NCBI GenBank assembly: GCA_024641505.1
Contig: JAHECY010000015.1
Span: forward strand, 1 to 54,829
Origin: Gammaproteobacteria bacterium
Lineage (GTDB): Bacteria > Pseudomonadota > Gammaproteobacteria > SG8-11
Reading direction: 5' to 3'
Length of the DNA stretch: 54,829 nucleotides
The notes below the pieces were generated by a model that was not told the origin of the DNA, ran no database searches, and worked only from the letters and a program-made list of their open reading frames with translations. Position 1 is the stretch's first letter. Every line of letters starts with the position of its first letter. Below, one piece after another: positions 18,996 to 27,868 of this stretch. A program made the translations under genes and the position numbers.

Positions 18996-19133
18996 GCAGG
19001 AGGCAATCCGATATTGCCGGCTCAGGTCAGGACCCAAAGCACGCCTGGCGAAAAACCGGTTGATTCAGGGAGCGGGTATCAACAGCGCTGTTTATTGGCG
19101 ACGGGAAGCAAACGGCGCAGCCGTCGTTTCCTC

Positions 19134-20387
19134 TCAGAAAAACCTGCGTATCTCCAGCGTGAGCAGTGCCGGCGCCGCGCCATACTCGCTGCGCAGCACT
19201 CCATTGCGCGGAGCTTTGCCGCCGGGAAGATTCACACCCAAAGATAATTCCGCTTCATCCGACAACGAATATAGCGCGCTGATGCCGAGCAGGGTGGAGT
19301 GGTCGATGATATTGGATAGCAGCAATATCTGGCCATTGAGTAACGGTGTGAGTTCATAGCTGCCGCCCATTGCCAGATAGTGTCGCGCCAGATAACCGGG
19401 TGTGTCGGATTCCGGAGTAACGGTTGCATACTCGCGACTGTGCCCGACGCCTGATCCGTGCCGGAACCATTCCAGGTGCGTGTCCAGGCTGTTCTCGAAA
19501 CGATGTTCCAGGCCGATGGCAAGTTCCAATCGGGGATGTAATTGCTGGTCGTCCGGTTGCGCGTAGTGGGTTTCCATGCGGATGCCCAGCCAGTCAAATG
19601 CTTCACCCTGCACGGCCGCTCCCAACAGCCTGGATGTGCGCACTTTGCCGGCCAACAGCGCCAGGTCCGTGCCGCCGGCCGCGGTGGAGTAGCGCACCAG
19701 GTGGGAAGCGCGTGCGCTGCTGGCATGGTCGCTCCAGCCTGTGGCCGTGTTCGGGTCGCGCCGATAACCCAGCACACTCAACGCGCTGACCGTTGATAAC
19801 GCACCGAGTCGATATTCGGCGCGCAGCGCATCGACACCGGGCTTGTAGACGCGATAGAACGTCTGTGCCGCGTAGGGTGCGAATACATCATTGGGCGTGA
19901 AATAAAAGGTGGTGGCCAGGTTAATGGCCTGGCGTCCCACGGTGACATGCAAGTCATGACGGGACCAGGTGATTTGCGCGATATCCACCGCCTGATGTGC
20001 ATAGTCCGTGTCGCTGAAGCTGCGTTCCAGGGTAGCGCTGCGTTCCACATCCAGCGCCGCGCCAACGGTCGCGTTGCCGCCGGCCAGTGAATGGGGTAAC
20101 CAGGTCTGGTAGAGGTTGAATTTGAACGCCAGGTGGTCGCCATAGGAGCCGTCCATAACGAGGCGGCCCACCAGTCCGGCACCGGACCCGGTGCGCTCGC
20201 GATACAGAAAGTCATCGTCAGGGTTGTGCCAGGTCATGGCGATAGCGCGCAACATCAGATCCGTGTCAACGCTGCCCGTGTCGTGCTGCCAGGAGTTCAG
20301 GGCCAGCGCCGTGCCCGTGCCCAGTAGCCACAACATGGTGGTGAGCATGACTCTGGTGCGCGTAGCAGGGTGGCGTTGCATAACCAT
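19134..20387 (-). CDS. Outer-membrane beta-barrel protein of the ABC/LolA-like operon
   Basis: About 417 residues from the ATG at 20387, preceded by GGATAA. A signal peptide ends near TALALN, then alternating amphipathic strands run to a C-terminal Phe (EIRRFF), the usual outer-membrane insertion signal. Repeated blocks such as VDALRAEYRLGALSTVSAL and LELAIGLEHRFE support a barrel. I do not recognise a named family. It is the last gene of the operon LolA-like, permease, permease, ATPase, barrel, starting eight bases after the ATPase stop, so it may be the receiving or client protein of that transport route. Confidence 0.8.
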   Translation of the reverse strand: MVMQRHPATRTRVMLTTMLWLLGTGTALALNSWQHDTGSVDTDLMLRAIAMTWHNPDDDFLYRERTGSGAGLVGRLVMDGSYGDHLAFKFNLYQTWLPHSLAGGNATVGAALDVERSATLERSFSDTDYAHQAVDIAQITWSRHDLHVTVGRQAINLATTFYFTPNDVFAPYAAQTFYRVYKPGVDALRAEYRLGALSTVSALSVLGYRRDPNTATGWSDHASSARASHLVRYSTAAGGTDLALLAGKVRTSRLLGAAVQGEAFDWLGIRMETHYAQPDDQQLHPRLELAIGLEHRFENSLDTHLEWFRHGSGVGHSREYATVTPESDTPGYLARHYLAMGGSYELTPLLNGQILLLSNIIDHSTLLGISALYSLSDEAELSLGVNLPGGKAPRNGVLRSEYGAAPALLTLEIRRFF

Positions 20388-20394
20388 GCGTATG

Positions 20395-21114
20395 TTATCC
20401 GGGCAGGCTGCGTACGTCATCATACTCGATTTTACCGTCGCGCAAGCGGATTAGGCGCCGCGCGCGATCCATTACCCGCTGATCGTGGGTCGAGAACAAG
20501 AAGGTAATGTTGTTCTCCTCGTTCAGTTTTTGCATGAGGTCCAGCAACGCGCCGGCAGTCACCGAGTCGACATTGGCGGTGGGTTCATCGGCCAGCACCA
20601 CCGCCGGGTTGGTGACAATGGCGCGCGCGATGGCGACCCGTTGTTGCTGACCGCCGGACATCTCGTCGGGCCGTCGGTGTTCCAGGCCTTCCAGGCCCAC
20701 CTCTTTCAAGATCGCCATGACCCGTTCCCGGCACTGGGTTTCCGGTTGTCCCTGCAGACGCAGCACGAATTCCGCATTTTCATAAGCGGTCATTACCGGG
20801 ATCAGATTGTAGGCTTGGAACACGAATCCAATGCGGTCGCGCCGTAACCTGGACAATTGCGATCGGTTCAGAGTTGCCAGTTTCCTGTCTTCCAGGTAGA
20901 TGTGGCCACTGGTGGGTACGTCCAAACCGCCGATCATGTTCAAGACCGTGGTCTTGCCGGAGCCGGAGGGTCCGCACAGGGTGCAAAAATCACCGACATC
21001 GATTTCCAGATCGAGATTGTCGACGGCATGTACCGCGATTTTTCCCTGATGGTAAATCTTGCTGACACGCTCCAGGCGCACGATATGCGTGTGAGTGTCC
21101 ATAACGTTATCCAT
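20395..21114 (-). CDS. LolD/MacB-type ABC transporter ATPase
   Basis: 239 residues (an in-frame ATG at 21102 has a better GGATAA ahead of it). Walker A is GPSGSGKTT, the Q-loop FVFQAYNLIPVMTAYEN, the signature MSGGQQQR and Walker B VVLADEPT, with the switch His in STHDQR. The LIPVMTAYEN segment is typical of the LolD/MacB/FtsE-like subfamily that drives FtsX-type permeases. It works with the two permeases encoded directly upstream, as a mechanotransmission-type ABC complex at the inner membrane. Confidence 0.95.
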   Translation of the reverse strand: MDNVMDTHTHIVRLERVSKIYHQGKIAVHAVDNLDLEIDVGDFCTLCGPSGSGKTTVLNMIGGLDVPTSGHIYLEDRKLATLNRSQLSRLRRDRIGFVFQAYNLIPVMTAYENAEFVLRLQGQPETQCRERVMAILKEVGLEGLEHRRPDEMSGGQQQRVAIARAIVTNPAVVLADEPTANVDSVTAGALLDLMQKLNEENNITFLFSTHDQRVMDRARRLIRLRDGKIEYDDVRSLPG

Positions 21115-21135
21115 TGTCGCAGTTAGTCAATTGGC

Positions 21136-22374
21136 TCATAGTGTCTTGAGGCTTGCCACCGGTGGAATCCGGCCGGCACGCCATGCAGGGTAGATGCCGG
21201 CCACGAGTGTAAGGCCAAATACGCCTGCCAGAATGGCAATGACGCTTTCCCGGTACAGGTAGACCTTCATTACCGGATCGATGAGCACGCCGCCGGCGCT
21301 GTAGTCGTCGCCCATGGCTCCGGAAAAATCGATGCCGATGGTGTTGAGATAATGATACCAGGGAGCGGTGATTACGATGCCAAACACGAGACCGATGATC
21401 GCCAGCCACAAAGACTCGGTAATGACCAGACGAAACAAGGTATGTGGCGACATACCGATAGCCATCATGACACCGAATTCCCGGGTGCGTTCCAGTACGC
21501 TCATCAGTAAGGTATTCAGTATGCCGGCGGCAATCAGCAAGCCAATCAGGGTTTGCGTGACATAATTGCTGCTCCGGTCCATGGCGATCAGACCGGCCAG
21601 ATCCGGTTGGGTCTGCCGCCAGCTCAGCACTTCACGCTCCGGCAAGGCCACTTGCGCCGCGATGCCTGCGGTCATGGCATCCGTGGCTCGATGATCTTTG
21701 ATGGTGATGGCTACCAGGGTGGCATCATCCGCCTGATACCGCAAGGTGCCGCGTACCCGATCCAGAGGCAACAGCGCCATGGCGCCATCGACTTCCGTGA
21801 CCCCGGTCTGGAAAATGGCGCTGACCCGCGCGATTTCGCTGACGATTTCGCCGTTGACATCGGTGGTGGTATACACCAGTTTCTTGCCGATGGTGACACC
21901 GAGTTTTTGCGCCATGCGACTGCCGATCACGATGCCCTGGCCATTGCTGTCGGTAAATCGGGAGCCTGCGATTATCGAGCGTATAAACAGATTATTGACA
22001 CTGCTCTCCTGTGCCGGATCTACGGCGATGAAAGCACCACCAACACTTTTACGAGCGCTGGCGAACATTGCCTGACCCATGATGCGGACGATAGCGTCGC
22101 TGACGCCAGGCATCATTATCAGTTGTTGTCGCAGCGCGGTCGTCTGGTGTATACGTTTGTCCAGGCCGGGTGTCTGATTGTAGCCATTGGGCTCCACGGA
22201 AATATGACCCAGACCCATTTGCGCGCCAGTGTTGATCATGTTGGTATAGACGTAATCGCCGCTGCCGGTGAAGGTGACCGCCAGCAAAACGCCGAAAGCA
22301 ATGGAAAATGCGGTGATCGCCGTACGGCGTTTGCGCCGCCACAGATTTCGCCAGGCCATGGTGGTCAGTTTCAT
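21136..22374 (-). CDS. FtsX/LolC-like ABC permease (second copy)
   Basis: 412 residues from the ATG at 22374, five bases after the stop of the first permease. It has the LolCE/MacB plan: helix 1 near residues 20-45, a large periplasmic domain (about 45-265) and three more helices (about 275-410). The ERTREFGVMMAIGMSP segment just after helix 2 is the coupling-helix signature of FtsX-type permeases. It probably forms a heterodimer with the first permease, like LolC-LolE, powered by the ATPase downstream. A longer in-frame start at 22650 would overlap the first permease and is rejected. Confidence 0.93.
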   Translation of the reverse strand: MKLTTMAWRNLWRRKRRTAITAFSIAFGVLLAVTFTGSGDYVYTNMINTGAQMGLGHISVEPNGYNQTPGLDKRIHQTTALRQQLIMMPGVSDAIVRIMGQAMFASARKSVGGAFIAVDPAQESSVNNLFIRSIIAGSRFTDSNGQGIVIGSRMAQKLGVTIGKKLVYTTTDVNGEIVSEIARVSAIFQTGVTEVDGAMALLPLDRVRGTLRYQADDATLVAITIKDHRATDAMTAGIAAQVALPEREVLSWRQTQPDLAGLIAMDRSSNYVTQTLIGLLIAAGILNTLLMSVLERTREFGVMMAIGMSPHTLFRLVITESLWLAIIGLVFGIVITAPWYHYLNTIGIDFSGAMGDDYSAGGVLIDPVMKVYLYRESVIAILAGVFGLTLVAGIYPAWRAGRIPPVASLKTL

Positions 22375-22379
22375 GCGAA

Positions 22380-23600
22380 TCACCTGTGATGGATGGCGCT
22401 GACCGGCCTGATCAGCGCGGCTTTCAGGGCCGGATAAATGACGGCGAGGCCGGCGATCAAAAACAGAAACAGCACCGGGATGACAATGCTGTCCGCCGTA
22501 ATATAAGCGCGCCACAGCGGGTCCAGGGCGATGCCGCCGAAAGAAGCGCTGCTGGCGATATTGCTGAGATCGATACCATGGGTCTGGTAATACACAGCGA
22601 TAGCATAGCCGATGACGGAGCCGCCGGTGGCCGCGGTCGCGGTTTGCCACAGCGTCTCCAGGTACACCAGACCGAAGATTTGCCAGGGCGTAACTCCCAC
22701 CGCTTTCATGACGCCGAATTCCTGGATGCGCTCGAACACGCTCATCAGCATGGCGTTAAGCACGATAGTGGCGACGGCGATGTAAGTAATAATGACCATA
22801 ACGATGGTTTGTACATCCGCCATCTCCAGAATGCGTGCCACCACCGGACTGAGTTGGCGCCAGTCCAGGGTTTCATAACCCGGTGCCAAAGCGGTGACCG
22901 TGTGCAGTGCGAGGTCGAGATCGCTGTCCGGGTTGGCGCGCAGCACCGCGATTTCATGCGCGCCATCCGGAAGTACCATCAACTGACGGAAGGCGTCCAG
23001 GGTCATAAACAGACCGGCACGATCGACTTCCTCGCCGATGGATTTCAAGATGCCACGCACCCGATACAAATCATTTGCCATGGAGCCGTCGCTGGCCTGG
23101 CCCACAAAAATGATCTCGTCGCCGGTGCGTACCCCGAGTGAGCGGGCAAGTTTGCGACCGATAATCACGCCGTGAGGATCGGTTTCCGTCAACCACTCGC
23201 CGGCGACCAAGTGGCGATGCATCTGGGTGACGCTGTTCTCGTTGTCGATATCGACACCGCGCAGTTGCACGCCCGCGGAGGTAGTGCCTGCCGCCGCCAG
23301 GCCGAATCCGTAGAGGCGCTGGCTGGCATGAAATCCCTGTTGTTGCAGTCGCGCCACCAGTTGTTGCGCGTCGTCGATGCGCTTGTAAAGATCCGGATCG
23401 TCCCGATAGCCGGATGCGTGGATTTGCAGATCACCCAGATTCATGGTTACCGCGTTGCGCTCGCTGTCACGCAACAGGCCTGCCATCAGTGAGGCGAACA
23501 AAATCATAATGGCGGCTGCGAACGCCATGGCACCGGTGGTGACGATGGAACGCCGCCAGTTACGGACGACGTTGCGTGCGGCAAGTGTCATGAGGCGCAT
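22380..23600 (-). CDS. FtsX/LolC-like ABC permease (first copy)
   Basis: 406 residues with the same plan as its neighbour: helix 1 about residues 18-43, a periplasmic domain, then helices from about 265. The coupling segment reads ERIQEFGVMKAVGVTP. The two permeases are clearly related but not close duplicates, as expected of an obligate LolC/LolE-type pair. It follows the LolA-like gene by 37 bases. Start 23600 has GGAGG 13 bases ahead; an ATG at 23591 is an alternative. Confidence 0.93.
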   Translation of the reverse strand: MRLMTLAARNVVRNWRRSIVTTGAMAFAAAIMILFASLMAGLLRDSERNAVTMNLGDLQIHASGYRDDPDLYKRIDDAQQLVARLQQQGFHASQRLYGFGLAAAGTTSAGVQLRGVDIDNENSVTQMHRHLVAGEWLTETDPHGVIIGRKLARSLGVRTGDEIIFVGQASDGSMANDLYRVRGILKSIGEEVDRAGLFMTLDAFRQLMVLPDGAHEIAVLRANPDSDLDLALHTVTALAPGYETLDWRQLSPVVARILEMADVQTIVMVIITYIAVATIVLNAMLMSVFERIQEFGVMKAVGVTPWQIFGLVYLETLWQTATAATGGSVIGYAIAVYYQTHGIDLSNIASSASFGGIALDPLWRAYITADSIVIPVLFLFLIAGLAVIYPALKAALIRPVSAIHHR

Positions 23601-23637
23601 GGATTAACGGGGCCTCCCTGGCTTCCAGTCTGCGTCT

Positions 23638-24399
23638 TCATCGTTGCTTGAGACGGGTGAGCGAAAATAATTCATCATTGATGGGGACGTTGAGTTCCAG
23701 TTGTTCATAGATGACGCGCGTGTATTCTTCCGAGTGGTCCGCCGGCGTTACCTGCATCACCGTCGGACGTGGCCCGTTGGCCATATTTTTTACGGCACTG
23801 AAGCTGAAACTGCGTGCCAGCGCCATGTCTTCATCGTAGTAAATTTCTGAAAGTGGTATATGGTCGGTGCTGCGTATGGTCAAGACTACTTTGCCCCACA
23901 CTACGGCGGCGTCGGATTTCGGCACAAGCGTGAATTCGATGACATCCTGCTCGCCGCGACGCCCTTCAAAACTGATGGCGGCGTCATATTCGTCTTCCCG
24001 GCGGGATTCGCGTACCAGATCATCATTGGTGAAATGGCTGCCCATCCACGAGCCGCCCATCATGCCGGATGTCAGCCGAATGGTGCGGTCGGTCTTGGGC
24101 AGGTAGCTGTAAATATTGGTGCCCGATTTCAGAGTGGCAGTGCCTTTTTCCTTGACCGGACTGAGAATGCGCACCAGTGTTTGCTCCGTGCCTTTGGACC
24201 ACGCTTCCATGGTCATCTGGCGAGCGTAGTGAGCGGTTTTGACCTCCATCCGCATGATGCCGTGGGAAGAGTCGCCGCGCCACAGATCATCAATTTGACG
24301 CAGGAGATCGCGAGTGCGTGCGTCGGTGCCGGCATACGTCGCGCTACTGGCGCAAAGCACAATTGCCAGTGTTATCCATGAGTGTGTCAGAAATCGCAT
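23638..24399 (-). CDS. LolA-like outer-membrane lipoprotein-sorting protein
   Basis: 253 residues with a signal peptide ending near ATYAGT. The mature part matches the LolA-like family (often annotated as outer membrane lipoprotein-sorting protein): MRMEVKTAHYARQMTMEAW, SPVKEKGTATLK, IYSYLPKTDRTIRL and the hallmark MGSHFTNDDLVRES. It is expected to be a periplasmic hydrophobic-cargo carrier. It is the first gene of the ABC operon, and AAGG ahead of the ATG supports the start. In other bacteria relatives accompany MMPL/RND exporters; here the partner is an ABC pump. Confidence 0.9.
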   Translation of the reverse strand: MRFLTHSWITLAIVLCASSATYAGTDARTRDLLRQIDDLWRGDSSHGIMRMEVKTAHYARQMTMEAWSKGTEQTLVRILSPVKEKGTATLKSGTNIYSYLPKTDRTIRLTSGMMGGSWMGSHFTNDDLVRESRREDEYDAAISFEGRRGEQDVIEFTLVPKSDAAVVWGKVVLTIRSTDHIPLSEIYYDEDMALARSFSFSAVKNMANGPRPTVMQVTPADHSEEYTRVIYEQLELNVPINDELFSLTRLKQR

Positions 24400-25119
24400 T
24401 TGCCTTATCCAGTGACATGTAATGACGCATGGCTACAGTCCTACCTTAGCCGTAGCGTGATCATAATACAAGGCAATGTCGGCAATATGTCGGGGGTGTT
24501 TCGTAGTAATACGGATTGTAACCGAGTGTAACGGCTTGATGGAATGTCGGTGCGTTTGTGCACGTAACCGAGTCGTCGATTCAGGTGGTCTCGTGTCGAT
24601 CCGGCAGAGAATTCAGGGATGCCGGGTGTCAGTGAGCAACGGGGTCAGATGGTGGTTTTGCTGTTGAGTTCATGTTTTGAAACATGGCGTGTGTTGCATC
24701 TGTAGCGCATGACGAGTGCCACAATGTTTTCGCTCGAATTTGGTCCCGAACAATTGTTTGATGCGGTGATTAACGCATGCGAAAACCTTGATTGAGATTC
24801 ACTGGCTGATTCTTAATCGGTGATTAACGAGCGAGGTGCAATTGTGATATTTTTTACGTTATAGGTAAACGATCGTTAAAAATCATGGTCACGGAAATTC
24901 AAATTTGTTGATGCATAAATCCGAGTGACTGTTAATGCGAGTCTGACGATATATTGTCTTAAATATAGGGAAATAGTGGCAACGCTGATAAAAATATTTC
25001 TCGTTCCCTCTTATATCTTCACCGTGATTTGCTATGCTATTGGCGATCTGCGTTCGCAAGTATAGTGTATGCAGACAAACAAACAGTAAGTTAACGGTCT
25101 TCATGCTCAAGGAGTATCT
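24400..25119. other. Non-coding divergent region, AT-rich right half, with a 12-base direct repeat
   Basis: About 720 bases between the LolA-like operon (minus) and the EF-hand gene (plus). The right half (about 24830-25060) is much richer in A and T than the surroundings. CGGTGATTAACG occurs at 24764-24775 and again at 24818-24829. A TATAGT at 25061-25066 could be a -10 for the EF-hand gene. Open frames here lack support. Confidence 0.55.
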
Positions 25120-25452
25120 ATGAATAAGGTGATTCCAGGTGTGGTAGCGGTAGTTGTATCCTTCGGTGCCGGATTGGCCGGTGCGGAAGAAGCTGGTAAG
25201 GCGCCGGCTGCGGCATCCCCTGTGTCAACCACGTCGACGCAGGCAGAGGCTGAGCCAGCGATGCAAGAATCCGCCAATCCGTTTACGGCGCAGTTTATGC
25301 GCCTTGATGCCAATCGGGATGGTGCCATTGACGACAAGGAAGCTAAAGCTGACAAGTCTCTAGCCAAGGCATTCGGAAAGATTTCCAAGAATGGCAAGCT
25401 TGACGAGCAGCAGTATCAGAAGTGGGCGGAGTCCCGTAAGCCGAAGGGCTAG
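25120..25452 (+). CDS. Exported EF-hand protein
   Basis: 110 residues from the ATG at 25120; AAGGAG lies at 25109-25114. A signal peptide (residues ~1-22, ending LAGAEE) and a low-complexity Ala/Thr/Ser stretch lead to a canonical EF-hand loop, DANRDGAIDDKE (about residues 63-74), with all Ca2+-ligand positions present. A second, degenerate loop (KISKNGKLDEQQ) follows. It is probably a periplasmic calcium-binding protein. It is monocistronic and a hairpin follows. Confidence 0.88.
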   Translation: MNKVIPGVVAVVVSFGAGLAGAEEAGKAPAAASPVSTTSTQAEAEPAMQESANPFTAQFMRLDANRDGAIDDKEAKADKSLAKAFGKISKNGKLDEQQYQKWAESRKPKG

Positions 25453-25485
25453 ACTTTTTAATTGTTTGGTTAGCAGTACACACGG

Positions 25486-25507
25486 CGCCCCTGACAACAG
25501 GGGCGTT
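25486..25507 (+). terminator. Stem-loop after the EF-hand gene
   Basis: CGCCCCTG (25486-25493) pairs with CAGGGGCG (25498-25505) around a four-base ACAA loop. Only two T follow directly, so it is a weak intrinsic terminator or an mRNA end structure between convergent genes. Confidence 0.55.
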
Positions 25508-25593
25508 GTGCGTTTGAGGGGCGGCGCTTGCGTGGCGTCCATGGAGCGCCGGCGACCCAGACCTTCGCGGCGCCGGATCGTGGCCGCCATTTG

Positions 25594-26172
25594 TTATTCG
25601 CGGCCGCGTACCAGCCGCACCCGATAACTGTCCGATTTCGCCGCCAGCAACACACCCGAACCGCCAAAAGAAAGCATGTAAGCGTAATCAGGCGCGTAGG
25701 ACGTGCTGCTGTCGCTCCAGTAGCCGGCGGCAGGCGTGTCCGGGAAAATTCGAGTGTTTACCCGTGGCGACTTGCATGCAAGGTCGACAATGGTGGCGAG
25801 TTCATTGAGCCGCGGCAGACGCCAGTCGCGGAAGTCGGCAAACCCGCCTTGATCATTCATTTCGGAAATATTTTGCTGTGCCTGGCTCCAGCTCATCGTT
25901 GCCAGTTCACCTCGGCAAGACTCGCCCGTCCATTCCTGTCCCAGGCTGCAACGCATCCAGGTGAGTCCTGAATCGATGTCCGTGACCGTGCCATCGTCAT
26001 TGATGTCAAGACGGATATCCGGCTGCACCGGGCTTTTTACCGAGTACCAACATTCCTCGGCATGGCTTGCCACTGTCGGTAACAGTGCAATAGTGAGTGT
26101 CAGGATAATACGCGCCTGTCGAGACAGGCGCGGCAGTAATTGACGCAAAAGAAATCCCGCCAATGATGGCAT
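25594..26172 (-). CDS. Exported Lcl (DUF1566) domain protein
   Basis: About 192 residues from the ATG at 26172, with a signal peptide ending near VASHAEE. The C-terminal half is a DUF1566/Lcl domain: GTVTDIDSGLTWMRC, a MSWSQAQQN block, FADFRDWRLPRLNELATIVD, AAGYWSDSSTS and a closing YRVRLVRG. Such domains are usually extracellular or periplasmic and lectin-like. The ATG falls in the loop of a terminator-like hairpin of the upstream gene; a TTG at 26148 with GGGA six bases ahead is an alternative start. Four Cys may form disulfides. Confidence 0.8.
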   Translation of the reverse strand: MPSLAGFLLRQLLPRLSRQARIILTLTIALLPTVASHAEECWYSVKSPVQPDIRLDINDDGTVTDIDSGLTWMRCSLGQEWTGESCRGELATMSWSQAQQNISEMNDQGGFADFRDWRLPRLNELATIVDLACKSPRVNTRIFPDTPAAGYWSDSSTSYAPDYAYMLSFGGSGVLLAAKSDSYRVRLVRGRE

Positions 26173-26180
26173 TGGCGGGA
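26146..26180 (-). terminator. Intrinsic terminator after the cytochrome c gene
   Basis: A perfect 11-base stem, TCCCGCCAATG (26155-26165) with CATTGGCGGGA (26170-26180), and a four-base loop. On the minus strand it is followed by TTTCTTTT. It ends the metallophosphoesterase-cytochrome transcript but overlaps the apparent start of the Lcl-domain gene. Confidence 0.8.
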
Positions 26181-26197
26181 ACGTCAATGGGGGTCGT

Positions 26198-26686
26198 TCA
26201 ATGTGTGGGATAGCCAGGGCCTCCGGCAACGGGCATGGCGCCATGTTGTTCATCCTTGCCTGGATCAATGGCCACGCCGCGGTGTGCAAAGGTAGCATAA
26301 GTTTCCATGGCGACCATTTCCGTGCTGTCATAAGCCAGAGGTTTGCCCTGCATAGGCACGGTAATACACCAGTTGATCATTTCTCGCAATGTGCCGACCT
26401 TGCCCAGATTGGATTGATACTTCGGCCAGGTATGAGGGTTGGTGGCGGAACCATCCGGATGGCAATTGCCGCACGCCAGGCCATTGGTGCCAAGTTTACC
26501 GTCATGCCACAAACCGTCACCTTTAGCCACGGCTTCCAGCAGCGCCTGTCGTTCCTGCGCGATCTGTTGGTCGCTGCGCGGTGATTTGGCGGCGGCATCG
26601 GTCATCAGCATGATGGTTAACACCGTTACCGTGACTGCGGTAACGCAGGATAGGCGCATATAAGTTTGTTTGGTTAAGATATTCAT
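26198..26686 (-). CDS. Exported c-type cytochrome
   Basis: 162 residues from the ATG at 26686, with GGGAGA eight bases ahead. A signal peptide (ending TDAAAKS) precedes a haem site CGNCH (LACGNCHPDG). The segment INWCITVPMQGKPL and the following AYDSTEMVAMETYATF recall the SoxA/TsdA type of cytochrome, in which a Cys or Met serves as distal ligand. This resemblance is suggestive only; one haem is visible. It is encoded 19 bases after the metallophosphoesterase, so the two are likely one transcript and may act together in the periplasm. Confidence 0.85.
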   Translation of the reverse strand: MNILTKQTYMRLSCVTAVTVTVLTIMLMTDAAAKSPRSDQQIAQERQALLEAVAKGDGLWHDGKLGTNGLACGNCHPDGSATNPHTWPKYQSNLGKVGTLREMINWCITVPMQGKPLAYDSTEMVAMETYATFAHRGVAIDPGKDEQHGAMPVAGGPGYPTH

Positions 26687-26705
26687 TGTTGTTATCTCCC
26701 CGGAA

Positions 26706-27722
26706 TCACATTTTGAGGCCACGTTTTACATTCTCCGGCAACAGGTGCGAGAACGCCCGATAGTCAACTTCGCCGCTGAAGTCACTGCTGATCGCGACTT
26801 TATGGGAACCCAGACCGTCTTCGAAGTCCCCGGGATCCACCCGATTCATTTTATATTCCGGGTAGGGGAGATCCACCGGTGGATAGGGCCAGGGCCAGGA
26901 GGTGGAAAGCAGGCCGGCGGAGGTGGTGTTGCCAAACTGGTTGTAAACCACTTGATGCACATGACCGTGGATGGCAATGACTTTTTCAAATTTGCTGAGG
27001 ATGGAATTTATTTCCGGAGCGTCATAGGTCTGGAAATTCCAGCGTGGATAATAACTCCACAATGGTGAGTGCGTCATGATAATCACCGGCGTATCGGTGC
27101 CGAGTTTCTTGACATCGGCCGCCAGCCATTCCAGTTGTTTCTCGCCGACTCCCCAGAGGCCGCAGCGATGACATTCCAGTTCCTCCATGCGACCCATGCG
27201 TTCCTTGGGCGTCAGGCCGGCCATGGTCCAGAAATCCGGAACTAGAATGGAATTCATGCCGATAAAATGCACGCCCTTATGATCGAAAGACCAGTGGTCG
27301 TCACCAAAGAAACCGCGCCAGGCTTTGCCTAAATCCAGATAGTAATCATGTTCGCCGGGAATGACTTTGTAGGGCATTGTCAATTTATCGAGAATTTTTT
27401 TGCCCTTTGACAATTCGGACTCCTTGCCCGACTGGCCGATGTCACCGGCATAGAGCACGAGATCCGGCAGCGGTTGCAGGCTATTGACGTCTGCCACCGC
27501 TTTTTCCAGAAATTTATCAAATTTGTGATCCTTGATGTCATAGAGGTGCGCGTCGGTCAGCACCGCGAAGGTAAACGGCGATACCTTCTTGGTGGCCGCC
27601 GCCGCGACTCCGCCGTATCCAAAAAAACTGGTGGCGGAAGGCGCGAGTATGCCTGTGAACAGTGTTGTGGCGCCGGCTTTCATGGAATAACCAAGGAATT
27701 GTCGTCTTGAAATATGCTTCAT
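26706..27722 (-). CDS. Tat-exported metallophosphoesterase
   Basis: 338 residues from the ATG at 27722, supported by GGGGAGAGAGG ahead. The N-terminus has a Tat signal (SRRQFLG) followed by a hydrophobic stretch and AAAATKK. The calcineurin-type phosphoesterase core shows LTDAHLYD, YAGDIGQSG, PGEHDYYLD (GEHD in place of GNHD), IMTHSPLW and IHGHVHQ, which supply the dinuclear metal ligands. Tat export suggests the metal is loaded in the cytoplasm before transport. The substrate is unknown. It is followed by a cytochrome c in the same transcript. Confidence 0.92.
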   Translation of the reverse strand: MKHISRRQFLGYSMKAGATTLFTGILAPSATSFFGYGGVAAAATKKVSPFTFAVLTDAHLYDIKDHKFDKFLEKAVADVNSLQPLPDLVLYAGDIGQSGKESELSKGKKILDKLTMPYKVIPGEHDYYLDLGKAWRGFFGDDHWSFDHKGVHFIGMNSILVPDFWTMAGLTPKERMGRMEELECHRCGLWGVGEKQLEWLAADVKKLGTDTPVIIMTHSPLWSYYPRWNFQTYDAPEINSILSKFEKVIAIHGHVHQVVYNQFGNTTSAGLLSTSWPWPYPPVDLPYPEYKMNRVDPGDFEDGLGSHKVAISSDFSGEVDYRAFSHLLPENVKRGLKM

Positions 27723-27868
27723 CTGCCTCTCTCCCCGTGTGCGTCCTGTAAGTTGTAAACACATTTTAATGGTTGGAAATATTCTAAGAATTAGACCGCT
27801 TCTAAAGTAAAGGCCATGATGCGGGTGATGTCAAGACATCAGGTATCAATTATTTTTATAGACGATGG

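Noticed and set aside
24889-25110. Minus-strand 73-residue open frame in the AT-rich gap
   Set aside because: AT-rich promoter region; no ribosome-binding site and no recognised content.
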